In this document: in pieces, positions 33,091 to 44,820 of the stretch
How positions within the stretch are numbered: position 1 is the first letter of the stretch
How the letters are laid out: each line of letters begins with the position of its first letter
Assembly (NCBI GenBank): GCA_015499995.1
Contig: JADNRV010000024.1
Location: forward strand, 372,001 to 436,000
Reading direction: 5' to 3'
DNA from: Flammula alnicola
Taxonomy: Eukaryota > Basidiomycota > Agaricomycetes > Agaricales > Strophariaceae
DNA: 64,000 nt
The notes under the pieces: model-generated
Databases searched by the model: none
The model's input: the letters and a program-made list of their open reading frames with translations, nothing else
Told to the model about the DNA's origin: nothing
Position numbers and translations under genes: made by a program

Positions 33091-36000
33091 GGACAAGTCG
33101 TGGCCAAGGCCGGTATGTATAGCCGATCTATTCGAGTTCGAGCTCAGCTGATGTCAAATTCACCTCTAGTAGGTTCGAAGTCACTTTGGCAGCGAATATT
33201 TGTTTTGGGCTAGTGGGCGATAAACAATTTCACTTCATATATAGTCGTGTGTCTAGCACAATTATGTACCACGATAGTTGTTCTTTCAGGTCATGTATGG
33301 TACCATATTAGTATGCACTCCACCTATTATATTTTCCTCCATCTCGAGCTTCGGAGGTGGGTTGGCGAGTAGAAGGCAATCACAACATTTCCAGACTAGA
33401 ACGCGGCATAGAAAATACACTATAATAGACAGATAGCATGCCTTTTAATACATCCGCCGGCGAAACGACGTCTACTAGTGGTATTTCGGTAGCTTACACA
33501 CCTTTCACGCAGATAAATTAGCCACAAGAATACGCTGGGCAAGAACTGTACCGCAACCATCTACAATTTTAGAATGACTTGATGCCCTTAACACCCGTCC
33601 CGTTCCAGCGCTTCCCTCTCTGCTTCCCGTCTGTCTTCCTGTAACAGCACATGCATTTCGACAGGTTTCAAATACCCCGGTGCTGAAACCCATAGCCAAC
33701 AAAACCCACAATCGCCCCACCATCCCAGGCATAAACGGCACTACGCATTTCCCAACAAAAGACAGCGTCCCCAAACGCGACGACGTGCGTCGTCCGCACG
33801 AGTGGAGATGGTGTACTAGGGCCCTGCAGCGCGGTATCCGTCAGCATCGTATGTGTCTACAGGTAAAAGTAAAAAGAAAAGTCGGTTAACCAAACGATTG
33901 AATAAGCGCAAAGGGCAAGCAGAATGAAGGAATAAAGAATGAAACGAACGGAAGCACGTACCACCTTCATGACACCTATAATCATGCCCAGCATCGTAAA
34001 TCTCCATCCGCTCGACCGCCTTACTCGGCAAGTAGAACATCATCTCCACCAGCTCTTAGTTCGGGTCTTGGAGCCTTCAACCCATCTCAGCTTCCACCTT
34101 CACTGCTGCCGCCGTCTCCGCCTTACCCTCGGGCAGTTCTCGCATCTCCAATCCATGTACAGCCCCTGCCATCATGGCCTTATAAAGCTCCAAAAGCGAG
34201 TCATAGAGCCACTACAGTCGCCCAGCAGCGACATCCATAGCAACGCATGCTCTGCGATCTGCAAAAACGTTATGTGCAGGAATTACTTCCTGAGCTGGGT
34301 CGGTTTTTGTTGAGCTATTGAGCGGGCCAACCTATTGGAAAGAACAGGGATATTAGCATGGTAAAACTTCGATATAAGAAAGAAGAACCAGAGAAAAGAA
34401 CGAAGAAGGAAAGGAAGCAGGAAAACAGTGCACGAACGAACATGGACTGGAGTACGAGGGCTGGCGAACCAGACTTCACCTCAACAACAAGATCTTAACT
34501 TCTTCAAAAGACGCCATGACAGAAAAAAGATCGAAAAGAACAAAAATACAACTCCCAAGAACACCCCCTTGGCACCAACGAAGAGCAAGAGCAGAAGAAA
34601 TACAAATATCACAAAAACGCAAACGAGAACGAAGGACAAACGAAGATCCACCAAAAATCCAATATCAAATGAGAGCGAAAGGCCAACAAGGCGCAACCAC
34701 GGAGCATGCCAAGCCCACTGACCCACACACTCCACTGGGGCAGAAGATGCAAAAGAACGAAAGCTCGCGCTGAGGAGGAGGAGTCAGGACGGATTCAGTG
34801 AACGCAACTCGACGCCATGCATCAAACGCACACGACCGACCAACAAAACCGAGGTGGGAAAACAACCTATACGCATCCTGTCGAGCGCATAGAAGTGCAG
34901 GCTCACGCCATAGTGATAGCGCGGCTGTCGACCCACCCATGTATGCATGCGTCCAACCCATCAAAGCAAAGATAGGCATGAACACAAGGAGGCGACGAAA
35001 AACACAACCACCAAAAACCTCCAGAAACTTGAAAAGCAAACCCAAACCCCCTGCTCAAACACTAAAAAAGACGGGTATTCACCCACATCGCCCTCTACTG
35101 CCCCCAAACTCCAAGGAGATCGAACAGCACCATATCCGCACCCTACTGCTCCATTGCGTCCACTAGGTCAGTCGCGTTTCCAAGGCTCTCGGACATCGCC
35201 TTTTGCGCGGAGGTCCTGCGGGCGTGCGCCAGAAGTGCGTGTGACCGAGGCATGCGTTACGCCTGAGGCGTGGTGTTTAAGGAGAAGTTTGAACGCGAAC
35301 TTTGAGGCGAGGGTTGCGTATAATGGCTGAGGACAGATTTTCGTCTGAGGGGGAGGTTGGGATGTGAAGAACGGTTATGTGCTGACATTTGAAGCTGACG
35401 GCGTGCGGAGGGATAGCAACAAGGTCGCTCGCTGGCAGATAAACCCCAAAGCAACGATCGCCTTTATGGCCTGAATATCCGTCGGCCAGGGCCACGTCGC
35501 GCAGTCCCAACTGATTCCAACCCAGTCATACTCCCATTGGGGCTAACAGGCGACGAAGAAGACGGTCAGGGGGAAGAGGAAGAGGGACTCCAAGGATAGC
35601 GGGCACCAGTGAGGTACACCAAAGTGCATCCACCGTCATTTGCGTCGGTCGTCGGGCAGCTGGGCAGCTGGGCACCGTGCGCGAGGTGTGCACGGGGAAA
35701 GAGGAGATACATAGGTGGATGTAGTATATCCGCGAGGATACAACGTTTCTCCTCCTGGTTCCCTTGCACACGTGGCCCCGAGCGTACGCAGCGACGATTC
35801 AACTGAGGGATGTTGGGTGTATGTGCTTCAGGGGGCGGTTCCGAGGATAGAATGGGAGGAGGTAGGAGGGAGGGAGGGTGTGGAAGTTGAAGCAAAGTTT
35901 GCGGAAGCGGAAGTGGAAGAGGAAGGGAAAAGCAATGTCTTGGGAGTCTGTGTAGAATCACTAGCCATTCATCGGCGACGGAGGGGCTGCCCGAGTAGGG

Positions 36001-36720
36001 ATTTTGAACCCTTTCACACTGAGCAGTGAGTTTACGCTGTACACGTTGCGTCGTTAGCACAGTTTAATTATATATGAGAGAAAATCCTCGCCTTTATGCC
36101 AATCCTTCCACATAGCCGAATTTCAAGCAGCAAACAGACACGACACTATGAGCGTGCACGGGGTGAATATATCTGTGAAATCGGTCCAAAATGCTCATGA
36201 ATGGCGCACCTTTGAATCTAAGCTACATCGAAATGAAATTGTCCTGTAAAGTAGTCGGTGACCCGTTGAGTGGAGCAAACATGACTAGAATCACATCTCA
36301 CTGACCTTAAATCTCGTGGAACCGCGACACTTTGCGTCATGGGCTGTCCAACCCGTCGGCTCCAGCAAGCATGAACGCGAAAGTAGATCCCACTTAGTGA
36401 ATAGTCATGAAGGGCGGCGAACTCCAAGTCTCCAACCGAGAAGCGTCCGAGGAAGGAGGAGTGGGGGAAGGTGGAGGTACATAGGAACTTCAACACAAGG
36501 GCTGGGAATTTGATCTCCATGAATTCATGCCGCTCGGCAAACATTTTACAACCGTGCGAGAACCGAAATTATTGCTCTTCGCGTGCAAGGCCATACATAA
36601 TAGTATTTACTGTCACAGATTCACTCCGTACATTACAATTAGATTTATACGGAAATCAAACTCTTTCCTCATTCTAATACCCCTCGGTGACGTCGAGTGG
36701 TTTATATACATAATTATGAT
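33091..36720. other. Gene-poor, purine-biased stretch downstream of NACHT 2
   Basis: Long open frames here (for example minus 36060-35566, plus 34428-34721, minus 34735-34481) are low-complexity K/R/T or L/F/V runs without motifs. An element like CGGTATTTGAAACC and several blocks at 33.5-34.5 kb resemble the DNA downstream of NACHT 1, which suggests the gene duplication carried some 3' flank. No gene was supported. Confidence 0.4.
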
Positions 36721-37318
36721 CTATTCTGCTGTTATTCTCTCCACCATTCTCTCCACCTTGTCGTCCAAAACCTCCAACACCGCTTGCAGCTTAGGGTCCT
36801 CCTCGCCATTAGGCAGTCCCATGATCGTGGAAGGAAGATGGTACGACACCGAGCATCCACTGCCACCGGGATGCTCGACGATCAAAATGCGCGGGGGGAT
36901 ATCGTACGCCGCGAGCGGATTGCACTTCAGGATCTCTTGTGCGAGCAGCGGGTTACCGATGGTGTAGGAGATGATGCCGCGCTGGTTGAAGCCTTCTGCG
37001 AAGCGCAGCATCTTGGAGTGCGGGAATTCCATGAAGTATCTAAAAGCAAAAGTGTTGGCGTTAAATTAGTTCGAACTTCGAACAAGGAAAGACAAAAAAG
37101 TCGTCAACGTACAAAAAGTCCTTCTTAGCGGTCCTGTCTACGACAGATGTGTACTCTTTGTGGGTTTTGGCACTCCTGAGGGCCGTCGTGACATCGGTAG
37201 ACCCAGCTTTGTTGACCTCGATGTCAAGCCGTGCAATGACTTCTGCGAAGGGGACAGCTGTGTCGAACTGGACGAGGTGCGCGGTAAATGGGGTAACGAT
37301 CTTGTTGGATTTGGACAT
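36721..37318 (-). CDS. DUF302-family protein, 174 aa
   Basis: Two exons, 37318-37113 and 37039-36721, sum to 525 nt; the 73-nt intron (GTACGT...TTTTAG) joins KKDF to LYFMEFPHSKM. The start is MSKSNKIVTPFTAHLVQF; an upstream in-frame ATG at 37489 is rejected because the extra 57 residues are unlike the family. Hallmarks of fungal DUF302 proteins are the FMEFPHSKML segment, ISYTIGNPLLAQEIL, and the RILIVEHPGGSGCSVSYHLP strand with the ST(I/L)M motif, ending in a helix (VLDDKVERMVERI). Length is normal for the family. DUF302 folds as a small alpha-beta domain; the biochemical role is unknown. A degraded copy lies 1.2 kb away at 38575-38735. Confidence 0.82.
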
Positions 37319-38574
37319 CTGGATCTTCTGAATTCTGAATTCTGAGTTCTGGGTTGTGTTGTTCTTTTCTGGGGCTCTGGGTTTCTGTAAAAAAGGCGAA
37401 GGAAAGCGGGATTTTAAGCAAGTGGCGGATCCCACAGGGGTTGGGTCAAGTGGTTTCTGAATCGGCCAGAACACCGAATACTCACTCATCTTTGGAGGTT
37501 GAAGTTAGGACGTCATGAGGTTGAAAGGAGAATTCTCTGTGTTTCCATGTTTTCTGTTAGGATTCATGATCGGATCGAGCTTAGCGCTCGGTCAGCCGTG
37601 CCCGAGTTTAAATTTCCAGCGTTAAGCTTCATGTACTACCATCCTCGGGTTGCGAGTCGTTCTCTCCAGGCTAGCGGTGTACGTCCTCCCCGTTATTATT
37701 TCGCAGTCCAGTCTCAGGCGAGCGGGATACAATGAAAGCAATTCAATCGAACTGGAATAGTGGGGCGCTAGTGTTACGCGGAGTCGGTTGATGTTATTTC
37801 GAACGCTTCACATCGCATACGCGGTCTACATCGAAACTGGAATGCCCCCGAAAAAGAAGAGAGAGTCAACTTCTCTGATAAGAGAAAGCTGGACCAAGGC
37901 GTAAATTTGAAGCCGGGAAGCGGGACATACCACAGAAGCATTGATTGGTTGGTCGTCATTCTATAATAATATAGTAAGTACACGCCCGGAACTTGAATAC
38001 GTCATGCCGGAAAGTTTCGCGATAGCCCTAGGGAACCATTTGCTAAAGACGTTCAACGGTCTGGATCATAGGCGCTTCTTGATACATGGCGTAAAGTGTT
38101 GTGTGGTGTTCTGTCACCGACATACAAGTTTATCCCTTATCAACCGGCAATGGCGGCCTTTTTCCCATAGGGGCAGCACTATCGGGGTCTAGAACAGGAA
38201 CAGTGAAATAGCAGTACCCCAACGAATTGTCGAAAAAAATACAGACCATAACTATTAACTGCTATAGCCCAACCTCTCGGTCCTCGGAATTCGTTATCCC
38301 TGACGTCGGCTGATCAACAATTAGCATTTAGAATGTTAACAAATCGCCGGGTCTATCAGCAGCAAACAAGAAACGCCAGAAATCACACTCAACGCACGCT
38401 TTGCACGACCTAAATTGAAGGTGAGGGGAAGAACAGACACGAGAATCCGGCCCAGGACGGAGCGTTTCTGCTCCTTTTCACGCGCGTAAAATAGTGAGCT
38501 CAGGACAGAAGAGCACGCGTCCGTTGTGCAAGGACCGCGAACAATAAGGACTTAAAGTTCGTTGTACGTTTACG
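37319..38574. other. Intergenic, upstream of the DUF302 gene
   Basis: No coding sequence was supported. A segment at about 38265-38430 (CTCTCGGTCCTCGGAA core) is repeated in direct orientation at about 38765-38925, flanking the DUF302 relic. Confidence 0.4.
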
Positions 38575-38735
38575 ACTTACGTGTTCCTAGGTTTTTGCGC
38601 TCCTGAGGACTCAGCTGTCGTGAGATCGCTAAACCCCGTTTGTTGTCAATGTTGACCTCTACACCAACTTGAAGGTGCGCGACCGCACCTGCGAATAGGA
38701 CAGCCATGTGAAATTGGCGAGCTGCTGTGACGTCA
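38575..38735 (-). pseudogene. Fragment of a DUF302 gene (first exon only)
   Basis: About 160 bp resembles the interior of exon 1 of the DUF302 gene (about 37155-37290): shared tracts include GCTCCTGAGG.., a TTTGTTG...TGTTGACCTC block, and GGGACAGC-like followed by a GAACTGG / GAAATTGG tract. Indels destroy the frame and no second exon is present. It is a tandem, partial, decayed duplicate. Confidence 0.6.
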
Positions 38736-41700
38736 AGCATACATGCACCATCGCTGCTACAACCACAAACTCTCGGTCCTCGGAAGTCATCATCCCCAGG
38801 GCTGACTGATGAGTGGTACCTGATCAGTTATAAGTAGTATCAGCAATCGTCGGTTCTATTTACCAAAAAACAAATAAGACAGGAAATAGCACTTACCGCA
38901 CGCTTCTCAGAAGGACCGTCGACCATCTAGAGTAACTCAAGAATGACTTCGAGACCGAAGGAGAGAAAGAATGGGCAACGCGCCAGGATGAGATGTTTCC
39001 CCCCCCCCTGAATATTTCAATCCTCAACCTGAGGAGGTGTTAAATGTGTATGTACCAAAGGGCGAGCTCAAGAGTTGGAGTGCACAGTGTAGTTCGCGTC
39101 AAGGGGCTGCACCCGGAAGATCCCGAGACATCGACTCCCCCCTTACCGTTCCTCTGATGCAAGGCGCTATCAGCTGGGGTCCTAGTCCGAAATTTCCATA
39201 TCAGGAAGGGAACGCTCGCTTAGATCACAGATGGTACCGTCGTCGACTGTGGCAGCTGCACTAGTACTAGATTACATGTTTCTACCTGTCTCTAATATCC
39301 ATTTTGCTAGGTCTCTTAAGCTTCAGTAATCTTTACTACTTAAATCTCAAGATGCCTGTCGAAATTGTCATTCTCACCAGCATTCTGTTATGTGATGCCT
39401 CGCACAGACATGGAGTATGTTGCCATTGCCAGAGACCCAGTCGAGTATGTTACCTCCAAGACAAGGATACTGGTGCTTCATTGCCACTCAAAGGTCCACC
39501 TCGAAGTAGGGTCCGGCAAAGAACTTGTACAGTACTCATATGACCTCTGTGGTCGATACCTTTCCCTCCAGGCTCCGATTGAGCTTGTCGATCAGCCTGG
39601 CTACATTCAGCTTCACCAAGTTGTAAGCAGTGCTCCCAGTATTTTAGACCTTACTAGTGCTTAATATAAGACAATTTATTGCAATGAAGCTTTCACTGGT
39701 GGCTCCTCCAATGCCACAGCCATTTCCCCACTAAGCGACGGTTCCGTACTTATGCGAGTGTTCCCTTCCTGATATGGAAGTTTCTGACTAGGACCCCAGC
39801 TGATAGCGCCTCGCATCAGAGGTACGGTAAGGGGGGAGTCGATGTCTCGGGATCTTCCGGGTGCAGCCCCTTGGTTCGCGTCAAGAGTTGGATACACAAA
39901 AACTGGTCACGAGCTATATCTAGGGCCGGCAACCGAACACCACCCCCGATTTGCCCGACGGTGTTCCGTCGCGTCTGTGACGCGTTGACGGTCTGTCCCG
40001 GCACACCATCTAAGCTATTCTACATACATCACTATTTCACAACCCACACATGGGCCACGTCGATTTTCTCGTCTGAGTTGACACGTTGCGCTTCCTGGCG
40101 CGACGAACTTGGGATGAAGATACAAAAGGCTGCTAGGAAGCGATTTAAGCAGGGAGGTCGTGAGGGTAGCGGGAGTCTGAGAGATTCCGTGTTCGTCCCC
40201 TTTCTTCATCTCTTCTCTTCTTCCCGTGGCTGATGCTCGTTCGTATTACCTACACCACCAACCCTGCCTGAGTTCCGTATGACCTCTGGCAAATATGTTT
40301 CCGAGAGAGAATGTAGAAATGTCCAATAGATATTAGTGTGATGTTTAAATGAGATTTTGGCCAACGACATCAGCGTGACAGCGTGATGAGATTCAATTGA
40401 GGTGCCGCGCTGATATCAACCTGACCTCGACGGCAAATATCCGTCTGATCTATTTCACGACGTCTTTAGACTCTAAATGTCAACATCTCCAGCTAGTTCA
40501 ACATCCTCTGGGGTCTATGGAATCTCTGCCTGGACATCCTCTCTGTGCGGAGTTCGAATCGACTTGTGTCCATCATCACCATCGTCTCCATCCCTCCTCT
40601 GTCCTTCGTCGTCGTATTTCCTCTGCCGCCTCCACCACACCCCCTCGTTTATTTACTTTCTCTGTTGAGATGCCCTGCTATTCTGCGTAATAGCGCCACA
40701 GAACTTGAACAGTTCATGTACTGTGTCCTGTGGCGGGGACATCTTTCGCGGCCTGTCGCGTTGCGTATTTCTAGGACGCCTGTGTCCATTTATCATGTTG
40801 CTTGTGCCATTGTCTTTCTGTCATTTCTTTTATCTCTTCCTTGCATTCCTAACTTGCTCTTCTCTTTAGGTTCCGGCATGGATTCGGATGGACATCAGAT
40901 TAACTTGGAGTTTCGGCTGTGGGCTCTGTTAGATTTCGGTATGCTCTCTCACCCTTCACATTCTCTGCATTCGCTAATGCCTAAGGCCTTTATATTCATC
41001 TTGTTTAGCACCTTTGTACTAGCAAACCCGTAGTATACATACTCCTGTAGTATTCCTTCGTCAAATGAATACATTTTTCTGTTCATTCTAAACTTTGTGA
41101 TATTCGGAAATTTTTAAGAAGAATCATCTCATAATGTGAACTGAAAAGAGCCCTGCAAGATACCAATGATAAATGTCATCATGACCTTGGTTTGATCTCT
41201 CATTCACGTTACAAGGGAATATCATGAAATTGGATTGAGGATGTCGTGTTGACATCCAGCGGAATATCCCCCGGATATAGCAATCAGGAAATGATTTAAA
41301 ATTCCCAGATGACTACATCCTCACGAGCTCCTGTGGGGCTCATTTTGACTCCGGACTCGCATCATCTTAATCAGCTCGACCTGATATCACACGGACATCA
41401 GGCAGGTTTGGTGGTGGCGAAACCCGCCAATATCTGGAATACATGCATGGAGCACATTGTGCACCACCTTACTCAAGCGCGTATCGCGCGGTCGTTCATG
41501 TCTAGGTTCATTCATTGGTTTCCTTTTATCAAATCTAGATAAACTTATACACAGAGCCAGCTCAACGCGAATGGGCGCAACCACCAAGGTTACTAGGTCG
41601 TCTCCAACGACTGCTTTAGTGCAGACTTGATGGTCATCACCGCCCTATCCTCCACTGGCTCTCCTCGATACCTCGAACGAAGTCGCTTAGTAATGCATCC

Positions 41701-42419
41701 TCCCCTTCTTGAGCTGTCCCCACTTTCCAGGACTTTCAGAACATGCTCGCAGTCTCTATCTACCTTATCTCATACTCATCGTTCCATGCGTCCACGGAAG
41801 TGGATGTGGCGTATACCCGAAGTGAAGCTGCGGCCGCTGCCGAGATAAAGACAGATGGATTCTATTAAGAACAATTTGGGAATAATAGCGCGTTAAAGAT
41901 GCAGCGGTGCTACCCGTGCTTCCCCCCCTCACGTTCGGCAAGCTCGAGCCCAAGGCGAGTAAAAAATGGCTCGGCGCATGTTGGGACATACTTATTATTT
42001 CGCCTCTTTCTCCTTGTCCAGTGCCTTTCGTCCGTCCCATCCCGACAACCAGAGCCTGGGTATTTTTACTCGTACAATCTTATAGTATTTGCTCGCGCTC
42101 ACTAATACATTCATGTGCCAGGTAGATTTCACAAGGGATGGACTATCGCCCTTGAAGTAAGCAGTTACTATTCCGTGAACAATGACACAAACGGTATCAA
42201 TAAACGAAGGACGACTACGTTAGACACGGGATATATTAAAAAGCATGCACTGAGGAAGTACACAGTTCTAGCCTGTGTTGTCGATTTCATGTAAAAACGT
42301 TCAATCTGCAATGAGTCGGTCGGCAATTGATAGATATATTCCATGGGGTTCTAACGTTAATGACTAGGATATGAGCCCAAGGGTGAATGAATTGCGTATA
42401 TTTCAACTCACAATAAGAA
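38736..42419. other. Repeat-rich, gene-poor stretch
   Basis: Holds an inverted repeat (39100-39872, listed separately). A segment near 40060-40160 resembles 45440-45560, and blocks near 41540-41810 reappear at 44920-45010 and 45815-45900. Open frames (for example plus 40545-41033) are hydrophobic or Ser/Pro-rich without a family match. They look like eroded, locally duplicated DNA rather than genes. Confidence 0.4.
39100..39872. repeat. Inverted repeat, two arms of about 115 bp around a 540-bp centre
   Basis: The left arm (39100-39214, plus) and right arm (39752-39872, read on minus) share GGGGCTGCACCCGGAAGATC, CGACTCCCCCCTTACCGT, CGCTATCAGCTGGGGTCCTA and TTCCATATCAGGAAGGGAA with few differences. 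The loop contains an open frame (39365-39664) ending HQVVSSAPSILDLTSA. This could be a fold-back element or a local inverted duplication. No target-site duplication was recognised. Confidence 0.7.
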
Positions 42420-44039
42420 TCAGGCATCAGAAGTTTGAAAACAAGGCACAAATTCGCCTTCACGAGGCATAAGAACGTTGATATCCAGACCTTCCTTGCT
42501 GAGTGCTTCAACTTGATCTGCAACTGCGGCTCTGTGGTCTTCATTCCTATTCTGAAAAGATGCAGAGCGGAGTCGCGCAAAGGGCCGCGGATTCACGTCC
42601 TCTTCGTCAGGCCACCATCGCGATTGAACTAGTCGGATGAAGGCCTTCTGGTGATGCGGGAGAACCTGGCCGATGATCTTCAAGACTTTGAGTTTGGGTA
42701 GTGGTACGGAGTAGTCTTCAGTCTCAGAGTAATATTCAATGTCGTCGTCGCTCTTGTCGCTCTCCTCGCTCCAATCATCAACCTTTTTCTTGGGACCGTA
42801 ACGGACGGTAAGAGGTAACAGCATATCCTCGTCCACTTCCTCGAGTGTAACCAATGTAAGTTCTTCCAGCTCTTCCAGTATCGGAACTAGTGCCTCGACA
42901 TCTTCACTTCCGACTCCACTCAACCACAGCCTTCGAAGTGGTGGTGCGCACTTTTTGAGATATTTCTTGAGGCGTGAGTTCTCGTTACTAAAGTCCGGGG
43001 GTTCGTCACGCGCGTCAACGATCAGGTCTTCGAGGTTAGGCGTCACGAGTGCATCGGTAATCCGGCTAATGAGCAGTGAGTGAGAGTGGAAGTGTAGTTT
43101 GCGAAGTCTTTTGAGATGGATACGGTTTGCAACTACATCGTCGAGGTTTTCGAAGACTTCGGCATTGAGAGTAAATATTTCGAGCTTTGGGGACTGGCGA
43201 AGAATATCAAGGATTTTTCGTCGAGAAGCGCTCGTCATCTTGAGATATAATTCGGTGAGCTGCGACCAAGGTGCTTGGAGGATACGAGAATCAATTGGAG
43301 AGTAAATGGCGATGCGTAATTTTTTCAAGCGAGATGCTGCTATCAGGCGGAGGTCCGCCTTCGATTCTCTAAAGCACGATTCCACTGTCGAAAATCCATC
43401 TTTGCACCCATCCAGTGTCAGACTCTCGAGTACGTCCCACGAGGTGGCCATGAGGGATTTAATGATTGGCGGAAAAGACATTTTCGTAGAAGTCAATGAA
43501 ATGACTTTCCATTGACAGTCCTTCGCGACCTTGCGAATAACCCCAGTCGGATCGTATGGAACGCGGTGGTGCTTGTAGATCAGCGAGAGGGGACGGGAAC
43601 GTGCGCGATGAATGTAGGTTTCGATGTACTTTTCCAAGGAGAGTTCTGATGGAAACGATACGAAGCCTACTTTGATAGTCGACCACAGTTCGGACATGGC
43701 CAAAGATGCTTGTCGCCAGAGTCGACAGACATGAGAAGCGCGCAGCGCAAAAGACGTGTCATCTGCTGAGGCATATATGAATATGTGACCCAAGATTTCG
43801 AGCGGGATGTATCGTAGTGGAGAAACGATGCTGGCGTAGGTTGCGCGGCGCTCCGTGAGCCCTGTGCGTTGATTCTCGAACCCGTTCAACCTCTTTCGCA
43901 GTTCCGCGATGGTTAAGTCCACTTTCGAAATGTCTTTGTCCAGGTCTGAGATTAACCCTCGCACTAAATTCCTTTCATGAAGTGAAGGAACAGAATTGGA
44001 ACGAATGAGGTGCGAAAAGTTATCGCCACCAGTGGACAT
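42420..44039 (-). CDS. F-box protein with leucine-rich-like C-terminus, 539 aa
   Basis: A single intronless frame. The start is set at 44039 (MSTGGDNFSHLIRSNSVPSL) rather than the upstream ATG at 44150, because the decayed paralogue at 7.1-8.4 kb has its own ATG at the same place. An N-terminal helix (LISDLDKDISKVDLTIAELR) precedes the F-box: YIPLEILGHIFIYA then ASHVCRLWRQASLAMSELW. The rest is a degenerate leucine-rich-repeat pattern (SQLTELYLKM, SPKLEIFTL, LKRLRKLHF, LEDLIVD, LEELEELTLVT) with an acidic insertion (SEESDKSDDDIEYYSETEDY). F-box proteins of this kind are predicted SCF ubiquitin-ligase adaptors. The frame is complete and probably live. Confidence 0.85.
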   Translation of the reverse strand: MSTGGDNFSHLIRSNSVPSLHERNLVRGLISDLDKDISKVDLTIAELRKRLNGFENQRTGLTERRATYASIVSPLRYIPLEILGHIFIYASADDTSFALRASHVCRLWRQASLAMSELWSTIKVGFVSFPSELSLEKYIETYIHRARSRPLSLIYKHHRVPYDPTGVIRKVAKDCQWKVISLTSTKMSFPPIIKSLMATSWDVLESLTLDGCKDGFSTVESCFRESKADLRLIAASRLKKLRIAIYSPIDSRILQAPWSQLTELYLKMTSASRRKILDILRQSPKLEIFTLNAEVFENLDDVVANRIHLKRLRKLHFHSHSLLISRITDALVTPNLEDLIVDARDEPPDFSNENSRLKKYLKKCAPPLRRLWLSGVGSEDVEALVPILEELEELTLVTLEEVDEDMLLPLTVRYGPKKKVDDWSEESDKSDDDIEYYSETEDYSVPLPKLKVLKIIGQVLPHHQKAFIRLVQSRWWPDEEDVNPRPFARLRSASFQNRNEDHRAAVADQVEALSKEGLDINVLMPREGEFVPCFQTSDA

Positions 44040-44507
44040 AGTATAGTGCGATGAGTCTGTTTGTTGATCGGAATTTGGGGGGTGGAGATGTTTATCGAGG
44101 CTGGGCCACGACCAGTCAGCATTCGAAGGTTCAGTTTCTTTCGATATCACGCTCGACTGATATACAAGGGGGCTTCTGGGATGGCAACCACTTTCTCCTC
44201 TTCTCGCTGAGCGCTGGGAGGTGTATTGGAGAACACTAGCGATAAGTCTTCAAAGCTTCAAGTTGCACGCCGTTCAGGACCGATCTTTAGAAGCCGTTTT
44301 GCAGCCTCAGGTTCTCGCAAGATTCTTGGATATAACTCAGTCAATGACCAATGTCCGGGGAGCTAGCTCACCTCAAAGTTCCGATAAGAATTTGCAGTTG
44401 GAAGTCGATAGGTCTTGGTGTGAAGCGTCGAGGGCGTCGTGCAAGGGTGTCAGGTAAGTGAGAATGGTTGAATGACTTGAATCCAGGATTCGCGGTGGCA
44501 TGAGCCG

Positions 44508-44812
44508 TAGGGTTGGGTAAAAAACCTCCAGGGGGTGTAATTTACCAGTAATTTACCTCGAAAATTTTTTCTGTGAGAGGGACAGGTAATTTACCAGTAT
44601 TTTACCGGTAATTTACCATCACGTGATTTGATTTTCGTAAGGCTTTTAAAAAAAAATTTCGCCACCTGCGTGGCTCATATATATCACGTGGCCATGCAGT
44701 AAAAAACCTCACAGACCTGCCGCCAGGGGGGGTAATTTACCTGGTAATTTACCGGTAATTTACCGGTAAAAAACGTTTTGGTAAAAAACCCTAGGTTTTT
44801 TACCCAACCCTA
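44508..44812. mobile_element. hAT-like MITE, 305 bp, with 20-bp perfect TIRs and 8-bp target-site duplication
   Basis: The ends are exact inverted copies: TAGGGTTGGGTAAAAAACCT at 44508-44527 and its complement at 44793-44812. Both flanks carry ATGAGCCG (44500-44507 and 44813-44820), an 8-bp target-site duplication as made by hAT transposases. The body has no coding capacity and is built from many GGTAATTTACC-type near-palindromes, with two CACGTG boxes and a further palindrome next to the right end. Perfect ends and TSD imply a recent insertion. It must be moved by a transposase encoded elsewhere. Confidence 0.93.
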
Positions 44813-44820
44813 ATGAGCCG

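Noticed and set aside
34428..35330. Lys/Arg/Thr-rich plus-strand frames and a hydrophobic minus-strand frame
   Set aside because: Both come from purine-biased DNA; no motif, no conserved splice sites.
35566..36060. 164-codon minus-strand frame
   Set aside because: Pro/Leu/Ser low complexity from a CT-rich tract; no family or splice support.
37319..37489. Upstream ATG at 37489 for the DUF302 protein
   Set aside because: The added 57 residues are low complexity and the family normally starts at the MSKSNK position.
40545..41033. 162-codon hydrophobic plus-strand frame
   Set aside because: No recognisable membrane-protein family, no partner exons, lies in eroded repeat-rich DNA.
44040..44150. 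Upstream ATG at 44150 as start of the F-box protein
   Set aside because: The decayed paralogue has its ATG at the position of 44039, and the extra 37 residues are not shared.
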